DNA from: Verticillium longisporum
Lineage: Eukaryota; Ascomycota; Sordariomycetes; Glomerellales; Plectosphaerellaceae
Direction of reading: 5' to 3'
Assembly: GCA_019188255.1 (NCBI GenBank)
Contig: JAETXT010000001.1
Location: forward strand, 744,001 to 808,000
Length of the DNA stretch: 64,000 nucleotides
Shown: in pieces, positions 46,796 through 60,896 of the stretch
How positions within the stretch are numbered: position 1 is the stretch's first letter
Layout: each line of letters opens with the position of its first letter
The notes under the pieces: generated by a model
Seen by the model: the letters and a program-made list of their open reading frames with translations, nothing else
Told to the model about the DNA's origin: nothing
The model's database searches: none
Position numbers and translations under genes: made by a program

Positions 46796-47661
46796 ATGGA
46801 CCCCGCCACCGACCTGGAGGCCCGCAGCACTGGCAATGGCACTGGCCATGGTGATGGTGTAGGCGGAGCCAGCAATGGCTCAGGCATCAAGCTCACGACT
46901 GCTACGAATGCCACGAATGCCGTCGGGACAGCTGCCAATGGCCCGCCGAGCTCTGACGACGACGCCGCGCACGACGACTCGGACACGTGGGCATCTGCCG
47001 TTACCAGTCCGGCCTCGATAACTTCGCCCCCATATTGGACGAACAGCCACTCCCACCAAAGGTCCATATCCAACATGTCGGCCGAGTCGGTCCTGCCAGC
47101 AGGCGCCATCACCAAGCAGTATCAAGAGGACAGGGACCCCGACCAGCGCAACAAGGGTTGATGGGAGAAGGGCGTCGAGATTGTTGATCACGTCGTCATC
47201 AACGGCAGCGCGACCAACATCGGTGCCTTTGTGGTTTGGAATATCAAAGTCGAGACGCTGCGGGTCAGTTGTCCCTCCCCTTTCTGTAGCAGACGGATGG
47301 CGTGTGATGGTGTGCTGACTGGAAATTGCCCACTTCTCCAGGGAAGTTATATGAACATCCGCAAGCGCTACTCCGAATTCGACGATCTGAGGGAGAAGCT
47401 GATGATGACATTTCCACACTTTGAGGCTGCCGTCCCGCCTCTCCCGCCGAAAAGTGTGATATCAAAGTTCAGACCCAAGTTCCTCGACAAGCGGCGGCAG
47501 GGCCTCCAATACTTCCTCAAGTATGTTCAGCCCAGCCCCCTCTCTGACGCTCGCAGCCAGCAGTACACGTCGTGAAAACGATGGCTAACCGCCGTAGCTG
47601 TATTATGCTCAATCCCGAGTTTTCTGGGTCTCCGGTGCTCAAGGATTTTCTCTTCTCGTGA
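46796..47661 (+). CDS. ypt35: PX-domain protein Ypt35 (in-frame TGA)
   Basis: Ypt35 binds PI3P on endosomes and vacuoles through its PX domain and in yeast is an adaptor that recruits Vps13 to contact sites. Exons 46796-47263, 47342-47520 and 47598-47661 sum to 711 nt (236 codons). The N-terminal 115 residues are disordered and Gly/Asn/Ser-rich. The PX domain has GVEIVDHVVINGSATNIGAF, VVWNIKVETLRGSYMNIRK, RYSEFDDLREKLMMTFPH, the PPLPPKS loop and RRQGLQYFLNCIMLNPEF, ending SPVLKDFLFS. A TGA at 47159-47161 sits just before WEKGVEIVDH, where Trp is expected (RNKGWWEKG). Everything downstream is in frame and conserved, so this is a single G-to-A change or a read error. Confidence 0.85.
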
Positions 47662-48744
47662 CACAACATATTGGACTAGCGTACATATAACCTCAAGTTT
47701 CATCCGACACAGGTTGTCGGAGCGGATTGAACATAAGAAGCACTGCTATCACAATACGATAATGATAATGTTTTGGATGGCCAGCTTGGCGCGCGCCTAG
47801 CTTGAACAGATTCCCCCGATATGACGACTTGTCTGACGACAAGAGTTACTGCCACTTGTGACGTGGAGAACCGTAGTAGACAGCAACGCAAGTGGGATGC
47901 AGCAAGGACGGGCAGGGAACCCCGATGTTCCCCTTCTCGGACCGGCCCGGGGCTTCCTCGACCCCGAGATGACTTGTCTTGAGTGGCTTGTTGCGACCGG
48001 GCGGAAGACGACTTTGGTGGGAACAAGATGGCCATCGCTGGCCTGTCATGTTGCCGTGGGGTCGCGCCGAGTAAAACTCATCGGGCGTCCCTGCAGGTTG
48101 ACGCGTAATGCCAGGCGTTTTCGGAGGGGGGGTCTCGACGAGTGCGAGCTTCACTCAGCCCACCTTGGCCACCTCATCTGGGTGGCAGGGCTCGGTGCAT
48201 CCTTTGCTCGTGCGCTTACATGGTACTTCACACTGCCGCAAAGAAAGCAGGTCGAGCGCCAGGCACGATATAACAGAAAGGGGTTGTTCACCTTGACCGA
48301 ACGGATCCGGCCTTCTGCTTCACCTTGTTGTTGGTCTGAGGTGTTACGCTTTGGCGCTTGTTGGAGATGGTGTCAGTGCCAGGCGCATTTCGTCCTTCAG
48401 CTTTGCCCAGCCCTAGGAAGACGCGGCATCATCCTTGTCCCCTCTCGTAAGTGACTCGGATCCGTGTCCAAGACGATTGAAAGTCTTGTCAAAGTCTTGT
48501 CCGAACCGTTGTTGCTTATTTGGCCCGCGACCCGCCCCTTAGCACTACTTGTTATACCCTCGTCTTCCTCGAGAGATTTGGGCCGTCTGACCATGGGGGC
48601 TCTTCATTCATCACTGCACTTGTATGCTTTCTCTTTCTGTCCGAAGACGCCGGCAGTTGGATGCCGACAGCCAATGCCACCTGGCAAATACCGCCTGGCA
48701 CGCGACGCAGACCCCTGCCAGAATAGTCCACGATTGATCTAGCC
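47662..48744. other. Intergenic between Ypt35-like and IQ-motif genes
   Basis: 3' UTR of the PX gene and promoter/leader of the IQ gene. No gene or repeat recognised. Confidence 0.6.
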
Positions 48745-50832
48745 ATGACGTATCCCTCCACCACACTATCGTCGCCCATCGTGGTAGGCCCAACCGAGAC
48801 CCTGATCAAGAAAGCTGCCCCTCCAACACGCAGTGCGCCGACCTTAACCTGTCTGCCATGCAACCCAACGCCCCCCGCCAGCCCTCCATGCGTCCCAGTC
48901 AAGACTACACCGTTGACGGCGGCGACGACGAAACCCGACACAACAAGTGGCATCACCACAAATCGACCGCCGGCTGTCTCTTACAGTTCGCGCAAGGCCT
49001 ACCTGGACTCCCTGATCCCGCCATCCCCCGAAGAGTTCAACAAAATCTCCCAAGTGCAGCACGGGCGCGAGGTGGAGATGAGGAAGAAGGCCCGCAAAGT
49101 ACGACGTGAATCCATCTTGCCGCTCCCACCACCAGACACCATGTCCCGCCCCACGAGCGAGCAGTCGAGCCTGCGCAGCCAGCCCAGGCGGAAGAGCATC
49201 GAGGCCTTCCGTTCCAGGAGAGCTGCCAAGGTCATCCAGCGCAGCTATCGCGGGTACCGCTCGCGGCGAGAGAGCAAGGGCCTCGAACTCGCGGCCTCGA
49301 CGCGGTGGGTGGCTGCGATCCAGGAGGCGCAGTTTCGCGAGACGACCAAACCGCGCGCGCGCGAAGCCATGGCGCCGGAGACGGGCGAGGCGCCCACCAT
49401 GCTGTCGAGGGAAGAAGACGGCAAGGTGCACCGGGGTGCCACAGCGCGGGAGAACTGGAAAAAGGCCGCCATGATTGCTCGCCGCGCAGGCCACGATGAC
49501 GCTGACTGCGACGCGGAATCCCTGACGCACATGTCCTTGTCGTCGTCCAGTGATGCCAATGAAGAGATGGCCGAGAAGCGCAAATGTCGCGAGGAGGCCA
49601 CGGCGAAGAGGAAGCAAGACTCTCAGATGATGGGGCTGCAGTACTTCCTGGAGATGGTCGACCTCAAGCACCGATACGGCAGCAACCTACGAACGTATCA
49701 CGAAGAGTGGAAAAAGCACGACACAAACGAGAACTTCTTCTACTGGCTCGACTACGGCGAGGGACGAAATATCGACATGGCTGCCTGCCCGAGGGACCGT
49801 TTGGAGCGCGAGCAGGTGCGGTACCTGTCGCGAGAAGAGCGGCAGCACTATCTTGTCAGCATTGACGAGGAAGGCGCGCTGTGCTGGGCCAAGAACGGCG
49901 AGCGTATCAACACGACCGAGGACTACCGAGACAGCATTTGCGGCATCGTGCCCCACGACGACCCCACCCCAGCGTGGTCGACAGCGCGCGACATGCCGCC
50001 GACGCCGGAGCCTGAAGCGGACGCGAACGACAGCCGATACGAGTCGTCGATCGAGTCGGCCCTCGAGGCGGACCGCGCGGCCAAGTACGCGACGCCCGAA
50101 GTCGACGACGAGAAGCCGCAACGCATGGTGATGCACGTGTCGGCGAGCACCATCTACAACAAGATGCTCCGCAATTCTGTCCGCTAGAACACGTGGATCT
50201 ACGTCGCCGACTCCAACTTTCGGCTGTACGTGGGCATCAAGAGCTCGGGGGCGTTCCAGCACTCGTCGTTCCTCCAGGGCAGCCGCATCTCGTCGGCGGG
50301 GCTCATCAAGGTCAAGGACGGCAAGATCAAGTCGCTGTCGCCGCTCAGCGGGCACTACCGGCCGCCGACGTCCAACTTTCGCGCTTTCATCCGCAGCCTG
50401 CGGGAGTCGCGCGTCGACGTGTCGCACGTGTCCATTTCCAAGTCGTACGCCGTCCTCGTCGGGCTCGAGACGTACGTGCGCACCCGCAAGAAGGGCAAGC
50501 ACGTCCTGCAGAAGATGAGCCTGAAGAAGGACAAGCTCGTCGCGCCCGAGGCGGTGGCGCGCCGCGAGGAGGAGGAGCGGGACAAGAGCGAGAGCGCCGC
50601 GCGCGAGAGGGAGATTCTCGAGGCGGAGGCGGCGCGGGAGCAGCGGGAGAGGGAGGAGAAGTCGGCCGCGGTGAAGCTCATGCGCAAGCTGCATATTGCG
50701 CCGACAGAGGATGGCGACGAGAATGACGCTTCGACGGGAAACAACGCGCAGCAGAGTGCCGGGAATCAGGTGGACGAGGGGCATGTTTCGACACGGGGTG
50801 GCGCGGCGGCTAGGACCCCGGCGGCCGCTTGA
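48745..50832 (+). CDS. IQ-motif calmodulin-binding protein of the IQM type (in-frame TAG)
   Basis: A single-exon gene of 695 codons. An IQ motif for calmodulin lies at about residues 157-180 (AAKVIQRSYRGYRSRRES). The main domain matches plant and fungal IQM proteins, starting GLQYFLEMVDLKHRYGSNLR near residue 296, with ENFFYWLDYGEGRNID, REQVRYLSREERQHYLV, IYNKMLRNSVR and NTWIYVADSNFRLYVGIK. The last gives FQHSSFLQGSRISSAGLIKV and SGHYRPPTSNFRAFI. A charged coiled coil and a Glu/Arg-rich end follow. A TAG at 50185-50187 separates NSVR from NTWIY inside the conserved core, where family members have a residue such as Lys or Pro. Role probably in calcium signalling; details unknown. Confidence 0.85.
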
Positions 50833-51754
50833 GATTGCGAATGGCATGGTTATGAAGCATGATACCGGCATGGGCATCATGTCGGCTTGAGCATGAGTAT
50901 GGGATGGGCGATTGGCTTTGTTATACCCTCGCATATTGCCCGCTGGACGGCATAGCATTAGTCTACATCGAGCACTCGGTTTTATGTTACTTGATGAAGC
51001 AGGTCTATGTATGATGCATGGGTGATAGGGATCAAAGAAGAATCAGGCATGAGCAGACGTTCGACTTGATTCTGCCCAGGGCCAGAACCAATCTGTGGTT
51101 GCTTGATATCATGGCAAATAATGGGTGGTGTGGATAAGGCTGATGCTCACAGGTTCACCGACCTGGACCCAGGCAAGCCAGGTAAGGCAAGCCAGGTAAG
51201 GCAAGCCAGGTAAGGCAAGTACTGTAATAGGACAGCCGGACCACACCCATCAGTTCCCGGTCGTCCTGGTTTCACTGCATCTGGTAGGAGAATCAAGCTT
51301 CATTTATGCCCCATGGCAACGGCGTGTCGATGCAGACGTCAATTCGTCCGATGCACGTCATGACATGGCCCAGCAGCAGATGAACGTGTCTGGCGTGCGT
51401 GATGGATTCCACAGGCACTGGAAGCAACCTGGAAAGCACAGGGCCCCCTGCCAGCGGCCCCTAAGGCACCTAAAGGTAAGGAACCTAGGTCCCAGCTCGA
51501 GGCGCCAGGCGGCGGAGTAGAGTTCCCCCCGAAGGCGTTCGCGCAGAGGGGACCAAGCCAGACCAAACCACCCCAAACCGACCCAGATTCCAATTGAATC
51601 CCTTCCAAACGAAACGAACGAGCGACCGAAAAAAACAACACGCTCCATCCACCCTCGAGAAGCGATCTCGATTCAATTGCCCACAGCCCATCGCCACGCA
51701 AACGGCAACGGCAACGCGGACGCGCCGGAGACACGTCCCTCCCCCGAACCATGA
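50833..51754. other. Intergenic between IQ-motif and SAS4 genes
   Basis: Contains a 14-bp tandem repeat at 51171-51219 and the leader of the SAS4 gene. Minus-strand frames at 51339-51782 and 51485-51958 lack domains. Confidence 0.6.
51171..51219. repeat. 14-bp tandem repeat, about 3.5 copies
   Basis: Three perfect copies of AGGCAAGCCAGGTA and a partial fourth. Non-coding. Confidence 0.85.
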
Positions 51755-53875
<2,121 letters not shown>

Positions 53876-55133
53876 CGGGCTTGTGGGAGTGGGTATGTGC
53901 GATATGTGATATCATTCGAAACCCTGTGCTTGGGATTACTCGAACAGTGTAGTATGCGTTTTCTATGATACCAGTCGGAGCTGGAAGGCAAAGGGTATTT
54001 CGTTTTTGGGATGGAGGGCACGGGATGCGGCTTTCTCCTGGTACTTCATGTTAGGAACATGTTATCAGTAAGGCGTTTGACCCTTTCGTCGGAGCGTCAC
54101 GGTGCTTCGTGATGGTAGTGACGAAGAAATTGATTTTTTTCTCATACAGTGCCACATTGGCAAGTTCTGCTTGCGCCGACCAGGATACTTTGATGGTTGT
54201 ACGTGTAATTCTTAATTCTCTGGCCAGCAGAACACAGTACGAGTCACACCCCTCCCGGACATCGTGACATTCTGTGGTTCTAGGGACATGTATTGCTAGG
54301 ATCATCTAGGCAGCGCTGTAATTCCCTGGGATCTCGGCGTCGTTTTGCTGACATTGCAGAGGCGTCTACTGGTATAGACGTGGAAAGCGAGATGCACAAT
54401 GCGTTTGAGTGCTTGATCCGCTGATGATGCTAGGCTCGGAAACCCATCTTGGATGCTTCCAACAGCACCTAGCCGGTCGCGAAGACGTGGTAGCACCTTC
54501 TTCAAGCGTGGAACAGTTGAACCGAAACCAGGAGGCATATGTGTCTCGTGCTTGCCGTCTTTCGGTTATACGTGATCACCACGTCTTTCCCTCTTAAAGC
54601 TTCACCATCTCATGGAAGCCTCTTGATGAACACACAGGTACCTACAAGTGAAGACGGAGGGGCTCGAGACCCTGGCCTGAAGTAGCTCTACAGAGTATTA
54701 ATATGGGAAAGTACAAAGTCCTCGAGTCGGGACCCACTGGCAGCTTACCCTTGGCACGGTCCAGTCGCGGATACCTGAGGTAATCAGTTGCAGACGCGCC
54801 GTTCTGAGCTGCCGCATCTCGACAGCACTCAAGGTTCCATCAGCCAGGCTTCGCGTCTCGTCCTACCTGCCTGGTCGACTCCGCTCAACATCATTCCCCA
54901 GCATCTCTCCACCGTGGGGTCGATTGAGGCAACGCCGCCGTTTTTCTTCCTTCGCAACGCCTCTTAACCTTCTTTTTCCTGTTCTGCCATCTAGGTCCCC
55001 CTCCGACGCCCCCCCCTGCCCGACCTAGACTTCTGCGAAAGAAAGGTCCGACTTTGCCAGGATGACCGAACGTTCCCGCCAGCGACACTCCTAGGACCCA
55101 GTTACTGCCACGGCGCATCGATTGCTAGTCGCC
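53876..55133. other. Intergenic between SAS4 and TAF2 genes
   Basis: 3' UTR of the SAS4 gene and promoter of TAF2, with CT-rich leader sequence at 54840-55080. No gene or repeat recognised. Confidence 0.6.
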
Positions 55134-58100
55134 ATGTCTGCGCCATCATCCCATACCGAAGCCGAGCCGGCGGAGCTGGACATATTCGAGCCTGCCTCCT
55201 CCCAAAGATGAGCCTATGCGCCCATACTTTGTCATCAGGCAAGACGTCGAACTTGAGATCAACTTTCGGGAAAAGCGCATCGTCGGCAAGTGCGAGATCA
55301 CAATCGCTAGCGTCCGGGGCCACAGCATGGAAGAGATTGCCATCGACGCGCGACAAACGGAGATTGACGTCGACAATATCGAGATTGAGCTGCTGAAAGA
55401 CACGCAACCCGTCGGCGCACCGAGGAAGATCGCGGCCACATATGAGGATCCCTACAAGCTACTGGACTATCCGAGTCACTACAACTGGAATGCGACGCAT
55501 CACGACCTTAGAAGGCTCCGCATGCGACCCCTCACCCACTCGCGACGGAAGGACGCAGCCGCTGAAGATAGGGAAACAGTTGGCTCAACGCCCGTCGATG
55601 GGTCAATTCGCATCAACCTGAAAGACCTGGAAAGAACGAAGGACTTGAAAGAGGAAGGCAACCAGAAGCGGCCGATCAAAATCCGGGTTTCATCGGCAAA
55701 CCCAGGCTCGTCCACCACCGAATCTCCATTTGACCCGAATCCTTTGGTTTCACAAGAATACCGTGTGACCATACCATTCACCACCAAGAACATTCGAGAC
55801 GGAATCCAGTTTGTTGGAGTCGACCCAGGCGATTTCAAGTGGCCTCATGTCTACACGCGGCACTCTGTCGAACCGGGAACCGCGTCCTGCATTTTCCCAT
55901 GCATTGATGACCATGGCCAGAGCTGTGCCTGGTCCCTTGCCATCAAGCTGCCAAAGACGCTGGGCGATGCTCTGCGTCAACCTCTTGCGACCCAGAACGG
56001 TGTGAACGGTCACTCCCGCAGCGCCGGCCAGAAGTCACAGCCGCACAATGATGATTATGCGCTCTCTGAAGAGGACAAGCTTCTGGAAATGACGGCCATC
56101 TGCTCAGGTTTCATCGCCGAGGAGTTGATCGACCCAACGGATGACTCCAAGAAGATCATGCTGTTTGAGCTTGACAAGAAGGCATCTGCCCAGAAACTAG
56201 GCTTTGCCGTTGGGCCCTTCCAGCTTGTTGACGTCTCTGCAGCCTTCCGCCCCGAGGCGGATGATGAGAAACTCGGGGCAAACGCGCTGAAAATACAGGC
56301 CTTCTGTTTGCCTGGGCGTGCTGAGGAAACATTGAACACGTGTCAAGCTCTTCCGTCAGCGGCCGACTTTTTCACCCTCACTTTTGCGCGTTATCCTTTC
56401 GAGGAGTATCGACTCTGCTTTGTCGATGACATGGTGAACGACACAATTGCCGTCCACTCGTTGTCACTTGTGAGCACGCGTCTTCTCTACCCAGAGAACG
56501 TTGTTGACCCGGATGCGGAGGTTGACATCTCGAGGAAACTTGTGCAGAGCTTGGCCGTCCAATGGAGTGGCATCAATCTTCTTCCTAGCCGGCGTAACGA
56601 CCTATGGGTCGTTATTGGCATAGCTTACTACATGGCCGACTTGTACCTCAAGAAACTGTGCGGTAACAACGACTACAGATTCCGCATGAAGTCCATGGTT
56701 GACGAGCTGGTCGAAGTTGATACGGGCCGGGCATCACTCTACGACCTCGGCCGCAGCTTGCATGTTGGCGACTTTGAGATGGACTTCATGACTTTGAAGG
56801 CGCCCCTTATCATGTTCATTCTTGACAAGAGGCTTGCAAAAGCACCCGCGCAAACAAATCTCACCCGGATCATTTCGAGGATTCTTTACAAAGCGAACAT
56901 TGGAGAACGTCAGGGCGACTGGCTGATTAACACGGAGTCCTTCCGGAGGTTTTGCGAAAAGAACTCTAAGAGCAAACTTGAATCATTTTGGAAGCAGTGG
57001 ATCTACGGCACAGGCTGTCCACGATTCGATGTCCAGCAAAAATTCAACAAGAAAAAGCTCTGCGTCGAGATGATGGTTCGCCAAGTTCAAGTTAAGGAGA
57101 GGGACTCGAACCGGGCTCTTGACAAGAACGATTTTCTGCGGCTGGTGAAAGAAAAGTTATACGATGTCGCTATCGGCGAGATCCAGCCCTGGTTCACGGG
57201 ACCTATGACTATCCGCATTCACGAGGCAGACGGTACACCTTACGAGCACATAGTGGAGGTGCGCGAAGACGCCGCGGCCATGAAGATGTGCAAGTTCGAC
57301 ATCCCCTACAACACAAAGTACAAGCGCCTGAAGCGTAGTCGACGTCAGCGCGATAGGGCGGCTGCGCAGACCACGGCCGACGGCGAAGTCAACGAAGACT
57401 CCCTCCTGTACTGCTTGGGCGATGTTCTACAGAGCCAAGACGACATCCAGGAATGGGACCTGCTCGACTGGCCTGCTGACATGGAGAAGAAGATGGACCA
57501 GGAATCTTACGAATGGATTCGTATGGACGCCGACTTTGAGTGGATTTGCACGATGAAGACCAACTCCGAGTCGTACATGTATGTCTCGCAACTCCAGCAA
57601 GATAGGGATGTGGTTGCGCAGCAGGATACAATGCTTTACTTGGGCAGGTCTCCGCCTCATCCACTCGTCTCTTCTATTCTCACGCGTACCTTATTCGACA
57701 AGCGCTACTTTCATGGTATCCGCACAATGGCAGCCAGCCAGCTCCACAGACATAGCGTTCCAGGCCCGAAAGATTCCATGGTCGGTCTCTTTCACTTGCT
57801 ACGAGCATTCACACAACTTTGTTGTTTCCCAGGCACACAGATGCCCCGTCCCAACGACTTTTCGGATCGGAAGCAGTATCTTGCCCAGAGCGCAATCCCA
57901 CTGGCCATCGCAAGGGTGCGGGATTCTAATGGCAAGTGCCCTGAGCGGGCACGGCACTTCCTCTTGGAGCAGGTCCAGTTCAACAACAACGCCAACAACC
58001 CGTTTTCCGACAACTTTTATGTGGCAAAGCTCCTAGAGGCGCTTGCCACTAGCATGATTCCCGATAAGCGACCGGACACGGAGGTGATGCTCGACGATAT

Positions 58101-59793
58101 CATACGGACGGATGAGGAGGACCAATTCCTCCAAAACGCTCTCACTGAAATTGACCGATACCGCAGGATGGACGAGTGGGCAAACTCTTACCACAATATT
58201 TGGACCATCACAGCGCTTGACTGCAAAAGACGACTCATGAAAGCCGGGGTCATTCCCAAGGATGGCCTTGACTTTATGCAGTACCTGCAGGACGAGACAT
58301 ACGATCTCGTTCGTATCAAGGCTTTTGAGGCTCTGGTCGATCTTGGCTTCATGATGGATGATGTTGTCTTCCCTCATCTGCTTCGAACGCTGAGCACAGA
58401 CAAGTCGCCATTTGTGCGCCACAAGCTGCTCAAGGTCTTCAGCATTGGCCTTGCCGGCTTGGCATTTGGTGAATTCTCCAAGCCCAATAGTGCGATCAAA
58501 CCACAGACAGGAGATATGTTCTTGGACGGCTTTGCGGATGAACCGAAGGAAGATATGCTCGTCGTTGAAGCCGGTGATAAGGAGATCACGGAACGTCGGC
58601 AGGAATATCTGCGCAAGCATGATCTCCACACGGCACTCACGGCGCTCAAGGCAGAGATGAAAGACCAATTCGCCCATCATGAGATCACGATCCAGAAGAC
58701 TCTCTGGTATGCTATCAACCAGGACACTCTCGGTCGAGCAGAGAAGGCTACACTTTTAGAGTTCTGTGGGCTCATGTTCGATGCATCCGACGAGTGGATC
58801 GTCTCTCTGCCGCTTCCTCAGCGATGGAAGGTCTCTCGTCCAGCGCACCGTGTTCCGGGCAAGGTACGAATTCGCCTTTTCATTTTTTTCTACGCAGACT
58901 TTACTGATCTGATTCCTCTCTAGCTCATCGTTACGTTTACGCCATACTACCGCGACTCCCTTCCCCGGCCTAAAGAATTACCGAAGGCACCGGAGCCTGC
59001 TCCTGTTCCTCTTGTCGAGCCGCTTCCCAAACCTGTCGAGCCCAAGCGCGTCATTGTCAACCCGAAAGTCAAGGCCAACAAGGTACCACCGCCAGCTGTT
59101 CCGGGTTCTGAACCACGCCAACCATTGCCAACAAAGGCGGCGGCTCCTCTTCGTGACTCTCCCGTCGCAACCCCTATTCGTGTGTCACCTGCCCTCAAGG
59201 AATCGTCCCCTCGACCGCTGTCTGTTCCTGAACGCCAGGGCAGCGCACAGCCCAGGACAGAGTTGCCCTCATCGGCCAAGGTCCCGAAACGTCCACGACC
59301 AGACAAGATGAATGGCGGCGATGACCAGTCACCAATTGCTAAGCGTCCAAAGATCGGCAAGGAGGGCCACAGCGGCACTGCTCGCCCTCGAAAGATCGTC
59401 ACGATAAGACACCCAGCACTGCGGCGGATCCTGAAGGAGCTCAACGTCAGGTCATCCTCTGGTGTGCCGCGCAAGCCCAGCTCATTGCAGAGCGTGCGTG
59501 CCTCGCCTGCCGCCGATGGCACCATTCAGGCCAAACCTGCGCGAAAGCCTCTTCCCAGCGGCGGTGACAGCGTACGCAAGCCCCTTCCGTCGGGTCTGCC
59601 AACCGGCACACCGTCGTCAAAGCCAACTGCCTCATCGATAGCCCACTCTTCATCCACATCTGTGTCAACACCTACGCCCGCGCACGCCAGCCCGCCACCT
59701 CCTAGCAGTTCTGGAAGCCAGCCTGCGGCCGCGCCGAAGAGACTCAAACTCGTCATTAAAAAGCCGACTCCGAAACCTCCGCCGGCACCATAG
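55134..59793 (+). CDS. taf2: Transcription initiation factor TFIID subunit 2 (TAF2)
   Basis: A large TFIID subunit that contacts the Initiator region of core promoters. Exon 1 is 55134-58863, the intron is 58864-58923 and exon 2 is 58924-59793. The protein has an M1-aminopeptidase-like fold without the zinc HExxH motif, as in all TAF2. Markers are YFVIRQDVELEINFREKRIV, FKWPHVYTRHSVEPGTASCI, FPCIDDHGQSCAWSLAI, FARYPFEEYRLCFVDDM, VIGIAYYMADLYLKKLCGNN and FWKQWIYGTGCPRFDV, then a long helical-repeat region and a basic/Pro-rich tail ending KKPTPKPPPAP. The ATG at 55134 leads MSAPSSHTEAEPAELDIF. Two C appear missing at 55201-55203 before KDEPMRPYFVIRQ, giving 1533 aa when restored. Otherwise the first in-frame ATG is 55216, almost at the conserved region. 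Confidence 0.93.
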
Positions 59794-60896
59794 GAGGAGC
59801 TGTCGACAGATTTTTGACTCATCATTTTTCTTCCCCGCCCCATGAAGCTTCTTCATTGGTTGCTCGTATAATAGCTTGCTTTCGATCCGTCTTTCTCTTC
59901 CTTTTTTGCGACTACTCACTTTTCTGCGCAAACTTCTCTTGCTGCTTTTTCTTCTTCTTCATGCATTTGTGTCCGTCGTGGCATCGCAAGGCGTTGGGGG
60001 ATTTGGGGCCGGTTGGTTTGGCCGGGCCTGGCAGGGGCTGGGAACATGGAAAAGAGGGGTTAGGGGGGTCCAAGATTGTGCTTCTCGGTCTCAAGACCAC
60101 CTCTCGTGGGCAAGTCAAGCGGACGGCAGCGGAGGGCAGGTACGCACACCAGTGGTCTACGCTGTGTAGCTAGGTAGCAAGAGGCTCGATGAGATCAAGT
60201 CTAGCAAGTTGACAGAGATGCGTACTTACTTCTATGATGAAAGCGTGATTGTGGTGATTTATCTACTGATGGGCCAACACAACAGCCCACACACAACTGT
60301 AGAGCCAAAAGTCGATGGACATCATTCTTCGTGGATGCCATTGTCAATTACCACACCACAAAGGAGAAAAAGATAGCTATGACGATACTACAAGACAAGA
60401 GATGACAAGCCTCCCAAACGCCCAATGAATAGTCTACCGGGGCTGTAATGTATGCGTAAAGGGGGTTGGCGCGCCGAGGCATAGCCCAACGCGCCCAGTA
60501 TGACCCGAAACCACCTCACCAGGCCATAATCTTTACGCGTGTGCGTGCTCCTCATGCCTCTTCCGCCCCTCCCCTTCTCCGAGGGGCTTCTACGTGTGAT
60601 GTTACCCCTGATTCTATGGCAACGCCGGCAACCGCTGGGGTTGCAAACGAGTCCCTCGCAAGGGACCTGGAGAGCTGGTTCATCGTAAAGAATGGGGCAT
60701 TTTGGGCAAGAGAGGAGGGATGGAAGGCCTCCTCCCAGACCAATCCTTTCACTTATCGTCACATGGCCGTCAATTCTTGGCCCGAACCTTTCTCTTCTTT
60801 CTCTCCACCAGAAAAATTCACGCGATCGCCGAGGAATCTGTTCCCCGACTGTCTTCATCTCCCCCGCGCCCCGAGAAAAGCGCGCCACACGGAGTC
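59794..60896. other. Intergenic between convergent TAF2 and zinc transporter genes
   Basis: Two 3' UTRs with T-rich tracts at 59880-59960. The 257-codon minus-strand frame at 60388-61161 is an out-of-frame shadow of the transporter plus chance DNA. Confidence 0.6.

Noticed and set aside
7143..50187. UAG read as sense (recoded genetic code), since four internal TAG codons occur in conserved genes
   Set aside because: The same window uses TAG as a true stop (PhoD-like, CPT/EPT and zinc transporter genes), the sites have no shared context, and indel errors nearby show the sequence is imperfect.
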